A stretch of DNA of 46,108 bases from an uncultured Bacilli bacterium. GTDB taxonomy: Bacteria > Bacillota_I > Bacilli_A > RF39 > UBA660. Shown here piece after piece: positions 1-7,004 of this stretch. The stretch lies in contig CAKOIB010000001.1 of NCBI GenBank assembly GCA_934086255.1, forward strand, positions 1 to 46,108, written 5' to 3'. A model generated the notes under the pieces. It saw nothing but the letters and a program-made list of their open reading frames with translations, ran no database searches and was not told where the DNA came from. Every line of letters begins with the position of its first letter. The stretch's first letter is position 1. The position numbers were made by a program, and so were the translations under genes.

Positions 1-471
1 TTAATACCAGAAGAAATTCCTACAACTATACTAGGGTGTTGGGTAATAAATCATAAATTCAAAGGACAAAAAGAAAATGATAAAATCCGAGTAGAAGGAA
101 CTTGTGACGTAAACATTTGGTACTCATACGATAATGATACAAAAACAATTGTATCTAAACAAACAATATCATATAGTGAATTGCTAAATGTAAAAACAAC
201 TAAAGAACTAGAATCTAATAGTCAAGAAGAAATAATTGTAAGAAGCCTAAAACAACCAAGTTGTACAAAAGTAGAAATAAAAGAAGGAAAAATAGAATAT
301 TCTATTGAAAAAGAACTAGGAATAGAAATAGTCGGAGATACAAAAATGCGTATTTCAGTTGACGAAGATGAAGACGAATGGGAAGATATAATTGACGAAC
401 AAGAAAAAGAAGAAATATCAAAACAAATAGAAAACTCAGTTGAAGAAAACTTTATAACCGAAGACAAATAA
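1..471 (+). CDS. cotE: Outer spore coat protein CotE, C-terminal part (5' end outside window)
   Basis: The reading frame is open from base 1 and ends at TAA 469-471, so only the C-terminal ~156 residues are here. CotE is the morphogenetic protein that organises the outer spore coat of Bacillus. The visible sequence carries the family hallmarks in order: LGCWVINH, then EGTCDVNIWYSYDNDTKT, then a VRSLKQPSC stretch (family: VLQQPNC), a GDTKMRISV segment and the acidic C-terminal tail with DEWED. The tail ends in a Glu/Lys-rich stretch, as in CotE. A U-tailed terminator follows directly. CotE implies that the organism makes, or recently made, spores; this agrees with the SpoIIQ-like and SigH-like genes in the window. 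Identification is from recalled motifs, not a search. Confidence 0.85.
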   Translation, partial: LIPEEIPTTILGCWVINHKFKGQKENDKIRVEGTCDVNIWYSYDNDTKTIVSKQTISYSELLNVKTTKELESNSQEEIIVRSLKQPSCTKVEIKEGKIEYSIEKELGIEIVGDTKMRISVDEDEDEWEDIIDEQEKEEISKQIENSVEENFITEDK

Positions 472-490
472 AAGACACAATTGTCTTTTT
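471..490 (+). terminator. Intrinsic terminator after cotE
   Basis: AAAGACA (471-477) pairs with TGTCTTT (482-488) around a CAAT loop and runs into a T-tract. The first stem base is the last base of the cotE stop codon. Confidence 0.8.
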
Positions 491-492
491 TC

Positions 493-521
493 TTGATTTA
501 AGAACACAATTATGCTATAAT
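493..521 (+). promoter_or_regulatory. Sigma-A-type promoter for lipoprotein gene
   Basis: TTGATT (493-498), 17-bp spacer, TATAAT (516-521), with an extended -10 TGC at 513-515. The -35 abuts the preceding terminator tail. Transcription should start near 528. Confidence 0.75.
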
Positions 522-542
522 ACAGACACTTGAGGTGGACAT

Positions 543-1172
543 ATGAAAAATAAAATAATAGGAAATATTAAACTATATCCAAAAAATACTAAGAAAAAAA
601 TTATAGCACTATTCTTACTAGGAACAATTATATCAACATCATCAGCAGGATGCGCCAAGGATAAAACATGCAATATAAAAGAAGACCATTATCACATTTA
701 TAAAAATAAAACTAATATAGAATACACATACAAAGATTGTAACTTTGATTCAAAATCATATACAAATACTGGAGAATACATAATAAAAGATGATCTAGGC
801 AACTATCTTTATCAAAACAATTTATATGAAACAGACCTATTAAAAGACGAGATAGAAGAAGATCTAAATAATAAAAAAACAATATATCAAATAAAAAACA
901 CAACACCATATAAAAATAAAGCTGGAAAACTAACATTTCCAACAAAATGGAAAACAGTAAGTAAAAAAACATTTTCAAACTACGAAGGAATAGGACGTAT
1001 AGGAACACAAAAAGAATATAAAATATACAAACTATCAAAAGAAAATAATATCTATAAAAAAGAAAAAATAACATCAAAAGAACTAGAACAAGGAACATAT
1101 ATAGATATAAATGATTTCATTATCTTACAAGATGCAGAACAATCATACTATGTAAAAGGAAAAAAAATATAA
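543..1172 (+). CDS. Putative lipoprotein of unknown function
   Basis: 209 residues. The N-terminus has a basic stretch (KNTKKK), a hydrophobic core (IIALFLLGTIISTSSAG) and a lipobox-like SSAGC near residue 37, so it is probably exported and lipidated by Lgt (an lgt gene lies at 36487). The first ~18 residues before the hydrophobic core make the signal peptide longer than usual. The mature part is Lys/Asn/Tyr-rich with an early DHYHIY motif; no enzymatic family is recognised. It has its own promoter, an SD (GAGGTG) before ATG 543, and dus follows 18 bases downstream, so the two are probably co-transcribed. Function unknown. Confidence 0.75.
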   Translation: MKNKIIGNIKLYPKNTKKKIIALFLLGTIISTSSAGCAKDKTCNIKEDHYHIYKNKTNIEYTYKDCNFDSKSYTNTGEYIIKDDLGNYLYQNNLYETDLLKDEIEEDLNNKKTIYQIKNTTPYKNKAGKLTFPTKWKTVSKKTFSNYEGIGRIGTQKEYKIYKLSKENNIYKKEKITSKELEQGTYIDINDFIILQDAEQSYYVKGKKI

Positions 1173-1190
1173 CATAGAAAGGGAAAAAAC

Positions 1191-2165
1191 ATGTTTAAAG
1201 TAGGAAATATAAAAATAAAAAACAAAATAGTATTTGCACCAATGGCTGGAGTATCAAATATAAGCTTTAGAACAATCATAAAAGAAATGGGCGCAGGCTT
1301 AATATATTCAGAAATGATAAGTACAATGGGTATCAAATATGGAAGTCAAAAAACTATAGATTTAATAAATTTTAATGAAACAGAAAGACCCATAAGTATT
1401 CAGATATTTGGAAACGATGAAGATACATTCGTCGAAGCAGCAAAATATATCGAAGACAACTATCATCCTGATATAATAGACATAAACATGGGATGCCCAG
1501 TCCCTAAAATAGCATTAAGATCTCAAGCAGGAAGTGCTTTATTAAAAAATCCAGATAAAATATATGAAATAGTTAAAAAAGTAGTAGAAAATACAAATAC
1601 TCCAATAAGCGTAAAAATAAGAAGCGGTTGGGATGAAAATAGTATAAATGCTGTAGAAGTAGCAAAAAAAATAGAACAAGCTGGTGCATCACTAATAGCT
1701 ATACATGCAAGAACAAGATCGCAAGGATACACTGGTAAAGCAAATTGGGATATAATAAAAAAAGTAAAAGAAAATGTTAATATACCAGTAATAGGAAATG
1801 GTGACATAAAAACAATATATGATGCGAAAAAAATGCTTGACGAAACAAAATGCGATGCTATAATGATTGGAAGAGCAACCCTAGGCAATCCTTGGTTCAT
1901 AAAAGAATGCGTAAAATATATAGAAAATAATAAAATAATAGATCCTCCAACAAATATAGAAAAAATAGATATGATTGAGCATCACTACGAACTCTTAAAA
2001 AAATATACAAGTGAAAAACAAGCACTATTAGAAATTAGAATGCATGCACTTTGGTATATAAAAGGACTACCAAATATAAAAGAATACAAAAACAAAATAA
2101 CATCATGCAAAACAGAAAAAGAATTTAAAAACTTATTAAATGAAATAAGAGAAAACGTCAAATAG
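1191..2165 (+). CDS. dus: tRNA-dihydrouridine synthase (DusB type)
   Basis: 324-residue flavoenzyme that reduces uridine to dihydrouridine in tRNA D-loops, using FMN and NAD(P)H in the cytosol. Seen in order: the N-terminal APMAGVSN flavin-binding segment, SIQIFGND, the DINMGCPVPK motif with the catalytic Cys (about residue 102), VKIRSGWD, IHARTRSQGYTGKANW, GNGDI and MIGRATLGNPWF. This set is characteristic of bacterial DusB-like proteins, and the length is normal. SD AAAGGG precedes ATG 1191. It is the second gene of a transcript starting near 528 and is closed by a strong terminator that overlaps its stop codon. Confidence 0.93.
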   Translation: MFKVGNIKIKNKIVFAPMAGVSNISFRTIIKEMGAGLIYSEMISTMGIKYGSQKTIDLINFNETERPISIQIFGNDEDTFVEAAKYIEDNYHPDIIDINMGCPVPKIALRSQAGSALLKNPDKIYEIVKKVVENTNTPISVKIRSGWDENSINAVEVAKKIEQAGASLIAIHARTRSQGYTGKANWDIIKKVKENVNIPVIGNGDIKTIYDAKKMLDETKCDAIMIGRATLGNPWFIKECVKYIENNKIIDPPTNIEKIDMIEHHYELLKKYTSEKQALLEIRMHALWYIKGLPNIKEYKNKITSCKTEKEFKNLLNEIRENVK

Positions 2166-2189
2166 ATACAAAAAAGTATCTTTTTTTTT
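2165..2189 (+). terminator. Intrinsic terminator after dus
   Basis: GATAC (2165-2169) pairs with GTATC (2176-2180), followed by nine T. The first base belongs to the dus stop codon. Confidence 0.8.
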
Positions 2190-2222
2190 AATAAAATAGT
2201 ATACTAAATGTAGGTGATAAAA

Positions 2223-2663
2223 ATGAAAATAGCAATAGCATCAGACCATCGTGGCTATGAAATGAAACAAGAACTAATAAAATATTTAAAAGAACAAAAC
2301 TATGAAGTCATAGATTTAGGAACAAATAGCAAAGAAAGTGTAGACTATCCAAAATATGGAATACTACTAGGAGAAACAATAAAAGACAAAAAAGCTGATC
2401 TAGGAATTGCCCTTTGCGGAACAGGAATAGGAATATCAATAGCATGCAATAAAGTAAAAGGAATAATCTGTGCAAAAGTATCAAACAAAAAAGAAGCACG
2501 ACTTGCCAAAGAACACAATCACGCCAATATAATTGCATTATCTGGAGAAATGTCAAAACTTAAAACAAAACAAATTATAAAAACATTTTTAACTTCACAA
2601 GAAAACAATCAAGAAAAATATATAAAAAGAATAAATCAAATTAAGGAGTACGAAAATGGGTAA
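2223..2663 (+). CDS. rpiB: Ribose-5-phosphate isomerase B / RpiB-LacA-LacB family sugar-phosphate isomerase
   Basis: 146 residues. RpiB interconverts ribose 5-phosphate and ribulose 5-phosphate in the pentose phosphate pathway. The start MKIAIASDHRGYEMK holds the substrate-binding Asp-His, VDYPKY is the usual second motif, and ALCGTGIGISIACNK contains the catalytic Cys loop (Cys about residue 65); EHNHANIIALSG is the family C-terminal motif. ATG 2223 is chosen over an in-frame GTG at 2214 because TAGGTG (2211-2216) is well placed as its SD. The last 8 bases overlap the next gene, so the two are translationally coupled. Confidence 0.93.
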   Translation: MKIAIASDHRGYEMKQELIKYLKEQNYEVIDLGTNSKESVDYPKYGILLGETIKDKKADLGIALCGTGIGISIACNKVKGIICAKVSNKKEARLAKEHNHANIIALSGEMSKLKTKQIIKTFLTSQENNQEKYIKRINQIKEYENG

Positions 2664-2850
2664 AATAACTCTATACTTTTTAACAACAGTATTAGTAATA
2701 ATATCACTAGACTCAGTAAATATAAATAATATATTTAAAAAAAATAAAGTCTTTCAAGCAAGACTATTTTACTTCTTCTTAGCAATATCACTAATATATT
2801 TAGTAACAAACTTTATTTACGAAATTGCCACAACAATAAAAATATTTTAA
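2656..2850 (+). CDS. Small membrane protein, DUF1146-like (YwzB family)
   Basis: 64 residues with two predicted membrane helices (about 4-18 and 37-58) joined by a short basic loop (NIFKKNKVFQAR). Length, two-helix architecture and position just upstream of spoIIQ-like and mbl genes fit the DUF1146/YwzB family, which sits near murAA-spoIID-spoIIQ in Bacillus. Its function is not established. It overlaps rpiB by 8 bases and has an SD (AAGGAG) inside rpiB. Assignment is by layout and neighbourhood rather than by a strong motif. Confidence 0.6.
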   Translation: MGKITLYFLTTVLVIISLDSVNINNIFKKNKVFQARLFYFFLAISLIYLVTNFIYEIATTIKIF

Positions 2851-2864
2851 GTTTATGAATAAAA

Positions 2865-2896
2865 ACCTCATTAATTGTTAAAACTTTTAATGAGGT
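2865..2896 (+). promoter_or_regulatory. Hairpin covering the SD of the spoIIQ-like gene
   Basis: ACCTCATTAA (2865-2874) is a perfect 10-bp inverted repeat with TTAATGAGGT (2887-2896), loop 12 nt. The 3' arm contains the GAGGTG SD of the gene starting at 2903, so folding would hide the ribosome site. There is no T-tract, so it does not look like a terminator. Confidence 0.55.
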
Positions 2897-2902
2897 GATT
2901 TT

Positions 2903-3538
2903 ATGATGAAAAAAATAACAAGAAACTACACAGTAGAAGCAATTATATTTACAAGCATATGTATATTTTGTTTACTAGGCTTAGCACTAACAAGATCAAT
3001 GTCAGTAGCAGAATCAAAAATAAGTGACAATTATACATACGTTTCTTATGAAGTGCTTACAGATAATGTTGTGCCAGTTACAAAAGAAGAACAAAAAAGT
3101 GTTGTAAGACCATATGATGATGACAAAGTAAAAATTGGAAAAACATTCTATGACTATCAAAATAAAGAAACACAAGAAAAATCAATCATATACTACGAAA
3201 ACACATATATTCAAAACAGCGGAGTAGATTACACAAATGATTCAGTATTTAAAGTAAATGCAATTAAAGATGGAAAAATCCTATCAATAACAAAAGATGA
3301 CATAACAGGAACAACTATAAAAATAAAACACAACGACAACTTAATTAGCATTTACCAAAGTGTAAAAGACGTACTTGTAAAAGAAAATGAAGAAGTAAAA
3401 CAAGGACAAACAATAGCATCATCATCTACAAACGCAATAAGTCAAGACCTAGGAAATCATTTACACTTTGAGTTATATAGCAACAATAAACTAATAGATC
3501 CAGAAAAATACTTCAGTGAAAATATAAAAGGATACTAA
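2903..3538 (+). CDS. spoIIQ: SpoIIQ-like membrane-anchored LytM/M23 domain protein
   Basis: 211 residues: one N-terminal membrane helix (about 12-30), then an extracytoplasmic M23/LytM-like domain. SpoIIQ is made in the forespore and forms a channel/zipper with SpoIIIAH during engulfment. The M23 zinc set is incomplete. The HxH motif is kept (NHLHF, His186/His188) and the Asp of HxxxD is kept (Asp109 in NSGVD), but the first His is Asn105, so peptidase activity is doubtful; B. subtilis SpoIIQ is also known to be degenerate. A neighbouring mbl one base downstream and CotE nearby support a sporulation role, though a general M23 cell-wall factor is possible. ATG 2903 follows GAGGTG; a second ATG is at 2906. 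Confidence 0.75.
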   Translation: MMKKITRNYTVEAIIFTSICIFCLLGLALTRSMSVAESKISDNYTYVSYEVLTDNVVPVTKEEQKSVVRPYDDDKVKIGKTFYDYQNKETQEKSIIYYENTYIQNSGVDYTNDSVFKVNAIKDGKILSITKDDITGTTIKIKHNDNLISIYQSVKDVLVKENEEVKQGQTIASSSTNAISQDLGNHLHFELYSNNKLIDPEKYFSENIKGY

Positions 3539-3539
3539 T

Positions 3540-4523
3540 ATGTTTAATAAGGATATAGGAATAGATCTAGGAACAGTCAATATATTAGTTTATGTTAAAG
3601 GAGAAGGAATAATAGTAAATGAACCAAGCGTAATAGTAGTAGATGAACAAACAAAAAAACCAATTGCTTTCGGAGAAGAAGCAAACAAAATGTTAGGAAG
3701 AACACCAGGAAAAATAAAAGCAATAAAACCTATGAAAGATGGAGTGATCGCAGACTTTGAAATGGTTGAAACATTACTATCATATTTATTAAAAAAGATA
3801 AATATAAAAAATAAAATTGTAAAACCAAGAATAATAATATGTTGCCCATCAAACATAACAGAAGTAGAGAAAAACGCTATAAAAGAAGCAGCAGAAAGAA
3901 CAGGTGCTAAAAAAGTCTTTATTGAAGAAGAACCTAAAGTTGCCGCAATAGGAGCAGGCCTAGAAATAGGAGAACCAATGGGTAACATGGTTGTAGACAT
4001 TGGAGGAGGAACAACCGATATTGCAGTCTTATCATTAGGAAATATAGTAACAAGTGCATCAATAAAAACAGCAGGAAATACATTTGATGAAAATATAATA
4101 GAATATGTAAAAAATAAATATAAACTCTTAATCGGAGAAAAAACAGCAGAAAATATAAAAATAAAAATAGGAACAGTAAAAAGCACAAAAAAAGAAAAAT
4201 TAGAAATAAGAGGAAGAGACCTAATCGGAGGTCTTCCAAAAACCATTACAATAACAAGTGACGAAGTAGAAGAAGCATTAAAAGATAGCATTAACAAAAT
4301 AATATCAATGATAAAAGTAGTATTAGAACAAACTCCACCAGAATTAGCATCAGATATTATTGAAAATGGAATAATGCTAACTGGAGGAGGAGCAATGCTT
4401 CAAAATCTAAAAGAACTTCTAGAAGAAGAATTAAAAGTACCAGTTAAAGTAGCAGAAAATCCACTTGCATGTGTAGCTGAAGGAACAGGAATAATGTTAG
4501 ATAAGATATATTATATAGACTAA
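3540..4523 (+). CDS. mbl: MreB/Mbl-family cell-shape actin homologue
   Basis: 327 residues. Bacterial actin that polymerises on the inner membrane face and guides elongation-phase peptidoglycan synthesis. The actin-fold nucleotide motifs are present: phosphate-1 GIDLGTVNILVY (residues 7-18), phosphate-2 DIGGGTTDIAVLS (about 153-165) and the adenosine motif GIMLTGGGAML (about 275-285), plus GFEE-type AFGEEANKMLGRTP. Length is typical. It starts one base after the spoIIQ-like stop with an SD inside that gene, so the two share a transcript; in B. subtilis mbl is linked to spoIIID. MreB versus Mbl paralogue cannot be settled by eye; context favours Mbl. Confidence 0.88.
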   Translation: MFNKDIGIDLGTVNILVYVKGEGIIVNEPSVIVVDEQTKKPIAFGEEANKMLGRTPGKIKAIKPMKDGVIADFEMVETLLSYLLKKINIKNKIVKPRIIICCPSNITEVEKNAIKEAAERTGAKKVFIEEEPKVAAIGAGLEIGEPMGNMVVDIGGGTTDIAVLSLGNIVTSASIKTAGNTFDENIIEYVKNKYKLLIGEKTAENIKIKIGTVKSTKKEKLEIRGRDLIGGLPKTITITSDEVEEALKDSINKIISMIKVVLEQTPPELASDIIENGIMLTGGGAMLQNLKELLEEELKVPVKVAENPLACVAEGTGIMLDKIYYID

Positions 4524-4538
4524 TACCTGTTCTTTTTT
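4481..4538 (+). terminator. Intrinsic terminator whose 5' arm lies inside mbl
   Basis: GAACAGG (4483-4489), within the mbl coding end, pairs with CCTGTTC (4526-4532) across a 36-nt loop containing the stop codon, followed by six T. Confidence 0.6.
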
Positions 4539-4539
4539 G

Positions 4540-4566
4540 TTGAAATAAGTAAAAATATGATATAAT
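4540..4566 (+). promoter_or_regulatory. Extended -10 promoter for tagO
   Basis: TATAAT (4561-4566) preceded by TGA (4558-4560). TTGAAA (4540-4545) gives a 15-bp spacer and TTGTTG (4537-4542) an 18-bp one. The TG extension makes it credible despite the imperfect -35. Confidence 0.6.
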
Positions 4567-4585
4567 TAACTTAGGCGGTGATAAA

Positions 4586-5647
4586 ATGCTAGATATTAAC
4601 AATCAACTACATATACTATTTATAGTACTAACATGCTTAATAATAACATTAGCAATAACATTCTATATTAAAAAAATAGCTATTCACATCGGAGCAATGG
4701 ATATTCCTAATAAAAGAAAAGTACATACAAAACCAATGCCAAGACTCGGAGGATTAGGCATATTTCTAGGTTTTCTATTTGGATACATGTTGTTCGGAGT
4801 CCAAAGCATCCAAATGAACTCAATACTAATAGGAAGTTTTATTATAGTTTTAACTGGAGTAATAGATGACATAAAACCATTAGATGCAAAAACAAAATTA
4901 ATTGGACAAATAATAGCAGCATGTATAGTAATTTTCTATGGAAACATTCTATTAAACAAGGTAACATTATTTGGATTATACATAAACTTTGGTATCTTTT
5001 CATATCCATTAACAGTCTTATTTATACTAGGATGTATAAATATAATAAATCTAATTGATGGCTTAGACGGACTATCAAGTGGAACATGTGCGATATTTTA
5101 CTTAACAATAGGAATAATAGCCTTTATTAAAGGAACAATGGGAGCACTAAACATAACACTAGCATTTATCATGTTAGGTTCTACCCTAGGATTCTTGTAT
5201 CACAATTTTTATCCAGCAAAGATATTTTCTGGAGATTCTGGTTCCATGTTTCAAGGCTTCATGATCGCAGTAATATCCTTATTAGGATTCAAAACTGCTA
5301 CAATGATTTCCCTATTTGTTCCATTATTAATTCTAGGAATACCAATCTTAGACACATTATTTGCAATTATAAGAAGAAGTTTAAAACATCAACCTATATA
5401 TATGCCAGATAAATGTCATTTGCATCATCAACTATTAAGCTTAGGATTATCGCATAGAAATACAGTATTAGCAATATATGCAATGAATATACTATTTGCC
5501 ATAGCATCAATCATATATATAATTAAAGATAAAAAAATAGGTATCTATGTTTATATAACAATATTAGCACTAATAGCATGGATAATACTTAGAACAGGAA
5601 TAATATCAGATAAAAATAAACATACGGTTAACAAAGAGAAAAAATAA
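4586..5647 (+). CDS. tagO: Undecaprenyl-phosphate GlcNAc-1-phosphate transferase (TagO/WecA/MraY family)
   Basis: 353-residue polytopic membrane enzyme that moves a sugar-1-phosphate from a UDP-sugar onto undecaprenyl phosphate, the first step of wall teichoic acid or polysaccharide assembly. Motifs in order: RKVHTKPMPRLGG (about 44-56), Mg-binding VIDDIKP (Asp94-Asp95), INLIDGLDGLSSG (about 153-166), FSGDSGSMFQGF (about 214-225) and the C-terminal cytoplasmic HLHHQLLSLGLSHR. That last HIHH-like motif and the absence of adjacent mur genes favour TagO/WecA over MraY. About ten hydrophobic helices are visible. The SD AGGCGGTG precedes ATG 4586. Confidence 0.88.
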   Translation: MLDINNQLHILFIVLTCLIITLAITFYIKKIAIHIGAMDIPNKRKVHTKPMPRLGGLGIFLGFLFGYMLFGVQSIQMNSILIGSFIIVLTGVIDDIKPLDAKTKLIGQIIAACIVIFYGNILLNKVTLFGLYINFGIFSYPLTVLFILGCINIINLIDGLDGLSSGTCAIFYLTIGIIAFIKGTMGALNITLAFIMLGSTLGFLYHNFYPAKIFSGDSGSMFQGFMIAVISLLGFKTATMISLFVPLLILGIPILDTLFAIIRRSLKHQPIYMPDKCHLHHQLLSLGLSHRNTVLAIYAMNILFAIASIIYIIKDKKIGIYVYITILALIAWIILRTGIISDKNKHTVNKEKK

Positions 5648-5667
5648 CAATTTTCTCTTTTCTTTTT
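5633..5667 (+). terminator. Intrinsic terminator after tagO
   Basis: AAAGAGAAAA (5633-5642) pairs with TTTTCTCTTT (5651-5660), then a T-rich tail. The stop codon lies in the stem-loop, isolating tagO from the agr-like cassette. Confidence 0.8.
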
Positions 5668-5693
5668 GCCTGCAAAGTGTTAGAATAATATCG

Positions 5694-5756
5694 AAAAAAG
5701 GAAAAAAATACCAAAAAAAGCAAAAAAAATGAAAAAAAATGAAGAAATTTCAAAAA
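5694..5756 (+). promoter_or_regulatory. Helically phased A-tracts (predicted curved DNA)
   Basis: A-tracts occupy 5694-5699, 5702-5708, 5713-5719, 5722-5729, 5732-5739 and 5752-5756, with AAATTT at 5745-5750. Centres are about 8.5-11 bp apart, close to one helical turn, which is the arrangement expected of intrinsically bent DNA or an UP-like element. It lies just upstream of the agr-like operon. Confidence 0.55.
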
Positions 5757-5789
5757 TTGCGCGAAAGATGTTTTAAACTATGTTATATT
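5757..5789 (+). promoter_or_regulatory. Possible promoter and direct repeat before agr-like operon
   Basis: TTGCGC (5757-5762) is 16 bp from TATGTT (5779-5784); overlapping TATATT lies at 5784-5789. ATGTTTTA (5768-5775) and ATGTTATA (5780-5787) form an imperfect direct repeat with a 12-bp step that could be a LytTR-type site. The leader would be very short. Weak evidence. Confidence 0.3.
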
Positions 5790-5805
5790 GGAGATGTGGT
5801 TGTTT

Positions 5806-6414
5806 ATGAAAGAATTTTTAAAATGGTTAGGTGTTAATGAAAAAATTGCGAAATTAGCAATATGGTTATTTGTAATTATGGTATTTCTAATAATAACTAA
5901 TGCATTATTGGATAGTATTGGATTGCCGTATTATAAAATAACTGCAGACAACCTAGTTAAAATTAACACAAACAAGGTGGTAGACTACATATCAGCAACA
6001 TTATTGACATTATTAAATTTCTATAGTGTTGTGTTCCTAGTATTTAGGTTAAGTGAATTCAAGAAAATATTGCCTTATTCAATATTGTATTTAATAGGAA
6101 ACATTATAATTAATACATTCTTTGGTTATATATGGGCTCAATTATTTATAATAGTTTTTAACGTTATATTTTTCTATATGTATTCAAACAAAAATATCAA
6201 ATACTTGTTGTATTGCTTACTTTCTATAGGGATAAACGTTGTACTGCAATATGTTTGGTATTTGACAAAAGCACAATTTATTAATTTAAATGAACATACG
6301 GGGACATCATATGCAGTGTTGGGCTTAGATTTCTTTATATTCATGACAATGATAATCGCCACAAAAGAAATATATGTTAAAAAAAGGAGCGAAAAAAATG
6401 AAACCACCAGTTAG
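5806..6414 (+). CDS. Six-TM AgrC-like sensor protein without a kinase domain
   Basis: 202 residues from ATG 5806. Upstream in-frame starts exist at TTG 5788, ATG 5794 and TTG 5800; GGAG at 5790-5793 fits 5800 or 5806. About six hydrophobic helices are seen, with the segment LLDSIGLPYYKITADNL after the first, then a short basic tail (KKRSEKNETTS) where AgrC-type receptors would continue into a DHp/GHKL kinase. The gene stops there and overlaps the peptide gene by 17 bases, so the missing kinase is not a frameshift within the window. Position before a peptide gene, an agrB-like gene and a LytTR gene suggests a peptide receptor. It could instead be a transporter or an immunity protein; receptor is an inference. 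Confidence 0.6.
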   Translation: MKEFLKWLGVNEKIAKLAIWLFVIMVFLIITNALLDSIGLPYYKITADNLVKINTNKVVDYISATLLTLLNFYSVVFLVFRLSEFKKILPYSILYLIGNIIINTFFGYIWAQLFIIVFNVIFFYMYSNKNIKYLLYCLLSIGINVVLQYVWYLTKAQFINLNEHTGTSYAVLGLDFFIFMTMIIATKEIYVKKRSEKNETTS

Positions 6415-6487
6415 TTTATTTTGGTTAGGACAATTCGACAAAGAAAGTAACTTTGCCAAAAAAATAGCTAAGAAATTAGCTAAATAA
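6398..6487 (+). CDS. 29-residue AgrD-like signal peptide precursor (no cysteine)
   Basis: ATG 6398 has a strong SD, AAAGGAGC (6383-6390). The peptide begins MKPPVSLFWLGQFDKES and ends in a basic amphipathic helix (NFAKKIAKKLAK). It sits between the receptor-like and agrB-like genes, where agrD genes are found. There is no Cys, but Ser6 is followed by four hydrophobic residues (LFWL), so a five-member Ser lactone is possible. KPPV-SLFWL has the same layout as the Ser-lactone AIP of Staphylococcus intermedius, RIPT-STGFF. Unlike known AgrD, the amphipathic helix is at the C-terminus. A longer form from ATG 6374 would add a basic leader (MLKKGAKK) but has a poor SD. It might alternatively be a small cationic membrane peptide. 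Confidence 0.6.
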   Translation: MKPPVSLFWLGQFDKESNFAKKIAKKLAK

Positions 6488-6493
6488 TTAAAA

Positions 6494-6528
6494 GTAAATA
6501 ATAGTAAATGGGTCCTACTATTATTTAC
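6494..6528 (+). repeat. Perfect 13-bp inverted repeat between peptide gene and agrB-like gene
   Basis: GTAAATAATAGTA (6494-6506) and TACTATTATTTAC (6516-6528) are perfect complements around a 9-base loop containing GGGTCC. No T-tract follows, so it looks like an mRNA processing or stability hairpin rather than a terminator; it might raise peptide-gene expression relative to the protease. Confidence 0.7.
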
Positions 6529-6557
6529 AAAAATAATCCATGTAAGGGGGCAGTAAT

Positions 6558-7004
6558 ATGAAAGAAAAAGAAAAAAAGAATGCTAGAAAAAGAAAAAATG
6601 GAATTTGGTTTAATGACACTGCTACAATAGAAAACTTCTCACAAGTAACAGCGTCCAAGTTAGAAAAAATAATTGAAAATGTTATATTTTATGGAATTAC
6701 AATACCAATGCAGTTATTTCAAACACTAGGAGTCTTCGCAATTGCATGTTTCAATGATGCATTTGCAGAACTATCGTTCTTCTTAATAGGTTTTTTCTTC
6801 ACAAGAAGCTTTTTAGGAGAAACATTTCATTTAAATTCAACAATAACATGTACAACATTTACTTGGACATTATTTTTCTTGATAACATGGTTAATCCCTA
6901 GTATATACATAAGTGTTTTCCTATGTGTACTTATGGGAGTTATGTTATCAATATACATGCATTATATAGTAGTAAAGGAAGATGAGGTATGCCAAAGAGA
7001 TTAG
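6558..7004 (+). CDS. agrB: AgrB-like membrane cysteine endopeptidase
   Basis: 148 residues, shorter than typical AgrB (about 190). AgrB cleaves the AgrD propeptide at its C-terminal side and helps form the thiolactone/lactone. The key pair is His91 and Cys98 in TRSFLGETFHLNSTITC. The six-residue gap equals that of S. aureus His77/Cys84, with Arg and Gly just upstream as in the family. The N-terminus is strongly basic (KEKEKKNARKRK), and about four hydrophobic segments follow (roughly 41-62, 70-84, 100-112, 115-136). SD AAGGGGGC lies before ATG 6558. The 3' end overlaps the next gene by 16 bases. Assignment rests on the catalytic spacing, topology and neighbours. Confidence 0.75.
   Translation: MKEKEKKNARKRKNGIWFNDTATIENFSQVTASKLEKIIENVIFYGITIPMQLFQTLGVFAIACFNDAFAELSFFLIGFFFTRSFLGETFHLNSTITCTTFTWTLFFLITWLIPSIYISVFLCVLMGVMLSIYMHYIVVKEDEVCQRD

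Noticed and set aside
5729..5776. A 15-residue frame (MKKNEEISKIARKMF) before the agr-like operon
   Set aside because: No SD and probably upstream of the transcription start; arises from A-rich DNA.
5739..5837. A 32-residue Cys-containing reading frame (starting MKKFQKLRERCFKLC) as an alternative AgrD
   Set aside because: It has no SD, lies in the A-tract/promoter region and overlaps the receptor start out of frame; the 6398 peptide has a strong SD and better position.
6494..6528. Reading the agr-region hairpin as an intrinsic terminator
   Set aside because: The bases after the stem are A-rich, not a T-tract.
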